Positions 56,495 through 64,000 of a DNA stretch of 64,000 bases are shown piece by piece. The first letter of the stretch is position 1. Every line of letters starts with the position of its first letter. The DNA comes from Pogonophryne albipinna (Eukaryota > Chordata > Actinopteri > Perciformes > Artedidraconidae), in assembly GCA_028583405.1 (NCBI GenBank), contig CM053264.1, positions 8,808,530 through 8,872,529 of the forward strand. The letters are read 5' to 3'. The notes under the pieces were generated by a model. The model saw nothing but the letters and a program-made list of their open reading frames with translations, did not search any database and had not been told where the DNA came from. The translations under genes were made by a program, and so were the position numbers.

Positions 56495-57165
56495 TACATT
56501 ACATTACATTGCATTTAGCTGACGCTTTTATCAAAAGTGACTTACAATAAGTGCATTCGACCAGGAAGACACAACCTTGAAGAAAACAGAATCATATAAG
56601 TACATCAGGTTTCATAGAGCCAAACATTTCAAGTGCTACTCAATTGGCTATAGATAAGCCAGTCCTTTATTAGTATATAAGTGCTCTGTTAGCAGTTCAT
56701 TGTTAGTAATTCTATCGCTCGAAGTGGAGTCGAAAGAGATGAGTTTTCAGTCTGCGCCAGAAGGTGTGTAAGCTTTCTGCTGTCCTGATGTCAATGGGGA
56801 GCTCATTCCACCATTTTGGAGCCAGGATAGCAAACCCACGTGTTTTTGCTGATGGGAACTTGGGTCCCCCTCGCAGCGAGGGTGCAGCGAGTCGTTTGGT
56901 TGATGCAGAGCGAAGTGCACGCGCTGGGGTGTACAGTTTAACCATGTCCTGGATGTAGGAAGGGCCAGATCCATTCCCAGCATGGTACGCAAGTACCATT
57001 GTCTTGAAGTGGATTCTAGCCGTTACTGGAAGCCAGTGAAGGGAGCGGAGGAGCGGCGTGGTGTGGGAACATTTAGGAAGGTTGAAGACCAGACGAGCCG
57101 CTGCATTCTGGATGAGCTGCAGAGGTCGGATGGCACATGCAGGTAGACCAGCCAGGAGGTATAGC
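56495..57165 (-). mobile_element. L2-type LINE 3' fragment, inverted
   Basis: On minus, from about 57165, the frame gives the AAARLVFNLPKCSHTTPLLR region, then HWLPVTARIHFKTMVLAYHA and FAILAPKWWNELPIDIR, ending at 56712. The tail with GCTAAATGCAATG follows at 56500-56550. Protein similarity to 54173-54757 is high; this copy reaches further 5'. Confidence 0.75.
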
Positions 57166-57684
57166 TAATACCTTTATATTGTCTACTCTTCACTTACTTG
57201 TCAGCATAGGTCGGCATTGATGTACAGAGCCGACAGAAGACCTTGTTTGTATTGGCATCATATTGAGAGGTGCAGTGACGCGTCCTAAAACCAGGAAGTA
57301 AGCTGCTGGTTCCCTCCACAAAAAGCAATGGGATTTCTCCACAGGGTTTTGGAAAATAGCTGGAAATAAGGTCTGTGGAAAACAAACCTGTTTGATAAAT
57401 GCACGTTTTGTTCAGCCGGATAATCTCCACATGTCTACCCTACTTTTATAATTTTCGAATCATAAATCTAATCAATAGATTATAAAAGGGTTTTAGGACG
57501 CGTCACTGCACCAGAAGCCAACTCCATCGATCAAGCTGGCTGAAACTTCCTCTCCCTTTTCTTCTCATGCTCCCTGTCACTCTCCTTTAACTCCTCCGGT
57601 GACTTTCTTTTATTTGAAGATTGTTTTTTGCACGGCTACCGCTGGTATTAAAAACATTTTGGCGAATGGTTAGGTGGCGCGACA

Positions 57685-60600
57685 GTGTAAATGCATTTTT
57701 AATAATAACATTTTTGAATGGAACATTCTCAACATGAATGCATAAATCCAAATAAATATAACTTACATATGTGGGAAAATACTGTGTTTGAAATGAGTAA
57801 TTGAAATTAGATGCTAGCTTTTTGTTTTGATATATATATATATTGTATTCCAGTCTCCCTTCAGATATGTTAAGTGGCATGGCATTCAACACAATGCTGC
57901 TCACCTCCTTCAGTTGGGAGAAAAGCTGGTTCAGGTTCAGCCTTATGGGGGTACAGGGCTGCTGAGCCTAGAGATGGATCTGTTGGTCCTGGCACCAGGG
58001 GGAGGGACAACTGATTTAGTATGAATAGCTGCTAATAATCTACCTGCATTTGTTAAATGTCAGCTAAAAGACCAGTGCAATTAAAAACCTGTATAGATAT
58101 TAACAGTACTTAATGTCAGCTTAGTAAAAAAAAACATAACAATTATTATTTACAATGGACTAAGCTTAGCTAACAGACATAATTCCACCACTCATGGACC
58201 ACACCCACCTTTTCTTTTGAAAAACTGGGTGACATACTGTCGCCCTTTAGTCCCTCTCTCTTGTTTTTCTCTCCTTTCTTTTCTCTTTTGAAAGCCTGAC
58301 TTTGTAAGTCATTGACACATGGTATACAGGGTTTCCCACACATAGACTATACTTGGGTGGGCCGCCCAGGTATATTAACGGCCGCCCAAGTATATTTCGC
58401 GACCCATTTAGATTATTATTATTTTTTAAATAATATATATATATATTTGTTTTCGTCCGTGACCACGACACCATCTGCGATCGATTAACTTGTGGACAAT
58501 GATCCCTCGCTCTACGCCTCCTGTACCCAGTCCCGGACTGGCCATCGGGAGGACCGGGGGGTTTCCTGAGGGCCTGACCTGTTAAGTGGCCTGCCTCACA
58601 CAGGGTGACTGGCTGTCCACATGATGTGGCCTGCCGACATGGTCACTGTCATACAGATCATAAATCAAAGCCCTTGATTGGTCTCTGTGTGTCATTCAAG
58701 CTCGGGATAACCTCAGCTCAGGTGAGGTAAAGGACTCTCTGAGTGTTTAGGTAGTTAACTTAGTCTAAGTTCTCAGTGGGTCTCAAACGGTTTGGTCACC
58801 ATTTATGTAAACACATATTTCCATTTGAGAGGGTAGTGATTAGTAAAATATGCATGAATAAAAAATAAAAAAGTTAACTCGGTGAAAAAAGGTAAGATAC
58901 ACTTTTAAAACTTGTTGAGAGCTAAAACTAGTCTTTGCTGCTGCCTCAAAGAGGAGCAGGGGAGAGAGGAGGGAGACATGAGAGGCTGGTTCAGGAGCAC
59001 AGACACACTTACAACTATAAATGAACCAAAAATAAATAAACAAGTTTCAGTGTTTTTTTCATATTGGAAATGGTATGTTATTGGTTATGGCCATGATTTT
59101 ATGATTATTGAAATGTATACAGTTCTGTTTCATATAGGTGTTCCCATAGATCTAGTCTCTTTATTTTCCCCTCAAAATGCACCAGATTGATGCATTTAAC
59201 TCCAACATTTAAAAAAAAATCTTACCGGGGGAGCATGCCCCCGGACCCCCCTAGACAATTTGAGGTCCATCCCCACTTTAAATCACATTGATAGGTTCCT
59301 AAATACATTTACCATTATTTTTTTAAAATAGTAACCCATGTCCATATGTTTATTTGTGGGTAGTAGATTTAAACTATAGGGCTATCACTATGGGTCCTGC
59401 CTGTACTTGTTCGCTCTGCCATCGCGTGAAGGGTCTGCTAACAAGCGACCAACAGAAAGGTTCATGTTGTTGCACGTCACGTCACCTCACTATTTGATAT
59501 AAGACTAACATTCCTGACAATAGATCTCAATAGTCATCTTTTATGGTGTAAATGCATTTTTAATAATAACATTTTTGAATGGAACATTCTCAACATGAAT
59601 GCATAAATCCAAATAAATATAACTTAAATATGTGGGAAAATACTGTGTTTGAAATGTGTAATTGAAATTAGATGCTAGCTTTTTGTTTTGATATATATAT
59701 ATATATATATTTTGTATTCCAGTCTCCCTTCAGATATGTTAAGTGGCATGGCATTCAACACAATGCTGCTCACCTCCTTCAGTTGGGAGAAAAGCTGGTT
59801 CAGGTTCAGCCTTATGGGGGTACAGGTCTGCTGAGCCTAGAGATGGATCTGTTGGTCCTGGCACCAGGGGGAGGGACAACTGATTTAGTATGAATAGCTG
59901 CTAATAATCTACCTGCATTTGTTAAATGTCAGCTAAAAGACCAGTGCAATTAAAAACCTGTATATATATTAACAGTACTTAATGTCAGCTTAGTAAAAAA
60001 AAACATAACAATTATTATTTACAATGGACTAAGCTTAGCTAACAAACATAATTCCACCACTCATGGACCACACCCACCTTTTCTTTTGAAAAACTGGGTG
60101 ACATACTGTCGCCCTTTAGTCCCTCTCTCTTGTTTTTCTCTCCTTTCTTTTCTCTTTTGAAAGCCTGACTTTGTAAGTCGTTGACACATGGTATACAGGG
60201 TTTCCCACACATAGACTATACTTGGGTGGGCCGCCCAGGTATATTAACGGCCGCCCAAGTATATTTCGCGACCCATTTAGATTATTATTATTTTTTAAAT
60301 AATATATATATATATTTGTTTTCGTCCGTGACCACGACACCATCTGCGATCGATTAACTTGTGGACAATGATCCCTCGCTCTACGCCTCCTGTACCCAGT
60401 CCCGGACTGGCCATCGGGAGGACCGGGGGGTTTCCTGATGGCCTGGCCTGTTAAATGGCCTGCCTCACACAGGGTGACTGGCTGTCCACATGATGTGGCC
60501 TGCCGACATGGTCACTGTCATACAGATCATAAATCAAAGCCCTTGATTGGTCTCTGTGTGTCATTCAAGCTCGGGATAACCTCAGCTCAGGTGAGGTAAA

Positions 60601-63600
60601 GGACTCTCTGAGTGTTTAGGTAGTTAACTTAGTCTAAGTTCTCAGTGGGTCTCAAACGGTTTGGTCACCATTTATGCAAACACATATTTCCATTTGAGAG
60701 GGTAGTGATTAGTAAAATATGCATGAATAAAAAATAAAAAAGTTAACTAGGTGAAAAAAGGTAAGATACACTTTTAAAACTTGTTGAGAGCTAAAACTAG
60801 TCTTTGCTGCTGCCTCAAAGAGGAGCAGGGGAGAGAGGAGGGAGACATGAGAGGCTGGTTCAGGAGCACAGACACACTTACAACTATAAATGAACCAAAA
60901 ATAAATAAACAAGTTTCAGTGTTTTTTTCATATTGGAAATGGTATGTTATTGGTTATGGCCATGATTTTATGATTATTGAAATGTATACAGTTCTGTTTC
61001 ATATAGGTGTTTCCATAGATCTAGTCTCTTTATTTTCCCCTCAAAATGCACCAGATTGATGCATTTAACTCCAACATTTAAAAAAAAATCTTACCGGGGG
61101 AGCATGCCCCCGGACCCCCCTAGACAATTTGAGGTCCATCCCCACTTTAAATCACATTGATAGGTTCCTAAATACATTTACCATTTTTTTTTTAAATAGT
61201 AACCCATGTCCATATGTTTATTTGTGGGTAGTAGATTTAAACTATAGGGCTATCACTATGGGTCCTGCCTGTACTTGTTCGCTCTGCCATCGCGTGAAGG
61301 GTCTGCTAACAAGCGACCAACAGAAAGGTTCATGTTGTTGCACGTCACGTCACCTCACTATTTGATATAAGACTAACATTCCTGACAATAGATCTCAATA
61401 GTCATCTTTTATGGTGTAAATGCATTTTTAATAATAACATTTTTGAATGGAACATTCTCAACATGAATGCATAAATCCAAATAAATATAACTTAAATATG
61501 TGGGAAAATACTGTGTTTGAAATGTGTAATTGAAATTAGATGCTAGCTTTTTGTTTTGATATATATATATATATATATTTTGTATTCCAGTCTCCCTTCA
61601 GATATGTTAAGTGGCATGGCATTCAACACAATGCTGCTCACCTCCTTCAGTTGGGAGAAAAGCTGGTTCAGGTTCAGCCTTATGGGGGTACAGGTCTGCT
61701 GAGCCTAGAGATGGATCTGTTGGTCCTGGCACCAGGGGGAGGGACAACTGATTTAGTATGAATAGCTGCTAATAATCTACCTGCATTTGTTAAATGTCAG
61801 CTAAAAGACCAGTGCAATTAAAAACCTGTATAGATATTAACAGTACTTAATGTCAGCTTAGTAAAAAAAAACATAACAATTATTATTTACAATGGACTAA
61901 GCTTAGCTAACAGACATAATTCCACCACTCATGGACCACACCCACCTTTTCTTTTGAAAAACTGGGTGACATACTGTCGCCCTTTAGTCCCTCTCTCTTG
62001 TTTTTCTCTCCTTTCTTTTCTCTTTTGAAAGCCTGACTTTGTAAGTCGTTGACACATGGTATACAGGGTTTCCCACACATAGACTATACTTGGGTGGGCC
62101 GCCCAGGTATATTAACGGCCGCCCAAGTATATTTCGCGACCCATTTAGATTATTATTATTTTTTAAATAATATATATATATATTTGTTTTCGTCCGTGAC
62201 CACGACACCATCTGCGATCGATTAACTTGTGGACAATGATCCCTCGCTCTACGCCTCCTGTACCCAGTCCCGGACTGGCCATCGGGAGGACCGGGGGGTT
62301 TCCTGATGGCCTGGCCTGTTAAGTGGCCTGCCTCACACAGGGTGACTGGCTGTCCACATGATGTGGCCTGCCGACATGGTCACTGTCATACAGATCATAA
62401 ATCAAAGCCCTTGATTGGTCTCTGTGTGTCATTCAAGCTCGGGATAACCTCAGCTCAGGTGAGGTAAAGGACTCTCTGAGTGTTTAGGTAGTTAACTTAG
62501 TCTAAGTTCTCAGTGGGTCTCAAACGGTTTGGTCACCATTTATGTAAACACATATTTCCATTTGAGAGGGTAGTGATTAGTAAAATATGCATGAATAAAA
62601 AATAAAAAAGTTAACTAGGTGAAAAAAGGTAAGATACACTTTTAAAACTTGTTGAGAGCTAAAACTAGTCTTTGCTGCTGCCTCAAAGAGGAGCAGGGGA
62701 GAGAGGAGGGAGACATGAGAGGCTGGTTCAGGAGCACAGACACACTTACAACTATAAATGAACCAAAAATAAATAAACAAGTTTCAGTGTTTTTTTCATA
62801 TTGGAAATGGTATGTTATTGGTTATGGCCATGATTTTATGATTATTGAAATGTATACAGTTCTGTTTCATATAGGTGTTTCCATAGATCTAGTCTCTTTA
62901 TTTTCCCCTCAAAATGCACCAGATTGATGCATTTAACTCCAACATTTAAAAAAAAATCTTACCGGGGGAGCATGCCCCCGGACCCCCCTAGACAATTTGA
63001 GGTCCATCCCCACTTTAAATCACATTGATAGGTTCCTAAATACATTTACCATTTTTTTTTTAAATAGTAACCCATGTCCATATGTTTATTTGTGGGTAGT
63101 AGATTTAAACTATAGGGCTATCACTATGGGTCCTGCCTGTACTTGTTCGCTCTGCCATCGCGTGAAGGGTCTGCTAACAAGCGACCAACAGAAAGGTTCA
63201 TGTTGTTGCACGTCACGTCACCTCACTATTTGATATAAGACTAACATTCCTGACAATAGATCTCAATAGTCATCTTTTATGGTGTAAATGCATTTTTAAT
63301 AATAACATTTTTGAATGGAACATTCTCAACATGAATGCATAAATCCAAATAAATATAACTTAAATATGTGGGAAAATACTGTGTTTGAAATGTGTAATTG
63401 AAATTAGATGCTAGCTTTTTGTTTTGATATATATATATATATATATATATTTTGTATTCCAGTCTCCCTTCAGATATGTTAAGTGGCATGGCATTCAACA
63501 CAATGCTGCTCACCTCCTTCAGTTGGGAGAAAAGCTGGTTCAGGTTCAGCCTTATGGGGGTACAGGTCTGCTGAGCCTAGAGATGGATCTGTTGGTCCTG

Positions 63601-64000
63601 GCACCAGGGGGAGGGACAACTGATTTAGTATGAATAGCTGCTAATAATCTACCTGCATTTGTTAAATGTCAGCTAAAAGACCAGTGCAATTAAAAACCTG
63701 TATAGATATTAACAGTACTTAATGTCAGCTTAGTAAAAAAAAACATAACAATTATTATTTACAATGGACTAAGCTTAGCTAACAGTCATAATTCCACCAC
63801 TCATGGACCACACCCACCTTTTCTTTTGAAAAACTGGGTGACATACTGTCGCCCTTTAGTCCCTCTCTCTTGTTTTTCTCTCCTTTCTTTTCTCTTTTGA
63901 AAGCCTGACTTTGTAAGTCGTTGACACATGGTATACAGGGTTTCCCACACATAGACTATACTTGGGTGGGCCGCCCAGGTATATTAACGGCCGCCCAAGT
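57685..64000. repeat. tandem array of about 1868-bp units, running off the window
   Basis: Units start with GTGTAAATGCATTTTTAATA at 57685, 59546, 61414 and 63282 (lengths 1861, 1868, 1868 and a 719-bp part). Units 2 and 3 differ by only a few bases; unit 1 is somewhat more diverged. Each unit holds an internal (TA)n that lengthens from copy to copy. It also holds a hAT-style end (CAGGGTTTCCCACACATAGA), a CCCAGTCCCGGACTGGCC block, a stretch related to the hAT element in U2AF1 intron 2, and a small frame after a TTCCAG. The array looks like a composite of transposon pieces amplified head to tail. Confidence 0.95.
57851..58024 (+). other. acceptor plus open frame inside the 1868-bp unit (also at about 59720, 61588, 63460)
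   Basis: After TTGTATTCCAG comes an open frame beginning SPFRYVKWHGIQHNAAHLLQ and ending APGGGTTDLV with TGA, in all four units. I do not recognise it. Because the units are nearly identical, conservation of the frame says nothing about selection. It may be a fragment of a transposon or captured host exon. Confidence 0.3.

Overview
The window looks like nuclear DNA of a percomorph-type teleost fish. The genes are split by short GT-AG introns. Very long (TG)n/(CA)n arrays, L2-type LINEs, hAT-type elements and a V-SINE-like element fill the spaces. Two recognisable vertebrate gene neighbourhoods lie side by side. The species cannot be named from sequence alone. All exon models below were made by eye from splice signals, reading-frame continuity and remembered family features; no search was run.

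Left part (1-30.4 kb), immune checkpoint cluster. The tail of a plus-strand membrane-protein gene (126-368) is followed by three tandem plus-strand CD200/OX-2-like genes: A (2354-4681, 291 aa), B (5918-8372, 322 aa, the most CD200-like) and C (11871-15588, 382 aa, with two V domains plus one C domain). Between 19.06 and 23.3 kb a 1.93-kb segment is tandemly duplicated, with (TG)n arrays at every junction. Two minus-strand genes follow. One is a complete BTLA (27572-30352, 292 aa, inhibitory tyrosine motifs kept). The other is a short BTLA-like gene (25470-27062, 96 aa) with signal peptide, stalk, membrane segment and tail but no Ig exon. BTLA and CD200 are also neighbours in mammals; both encode inhibitory surface proteins.

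Middle part (31-53 kb). A 5'-truncated L2-type LINE with an open reverse-transcriptase frame (31.3-33.9 kb) precedes U2AF1 (34265-41512, 228 aa, splicing factor) and CBS (47735-52331, 578 aa, cystathionine beta-synthase), both on plus and in the same order and orientation as in mammals. The U2AF1 introns hold two hAT-like insertions with perfect 8-bp target duplications. They also hold what appears to be the second member of the gene's mutually exclusive exon pair, carrying an in-frame stop but usable splice sites.

Right part (53-64 kb). I see no host gene. It holds repeat-derived sequence, two oppositely oriented 3' fragments of one L2 family, and from 57685 to the window edge a tandem array of about 1868-bp units (three full copies plus a part). 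The units look built from pieces of several transposable elements.

Main points of interest: the stop-containing U2AF1 alternative exon, the Ig-less BTLA paralogue, the V-V-C CD200-like gene, the extra V-domain intron in CD200-like A, and the two kilobase-scale tandem duplications.
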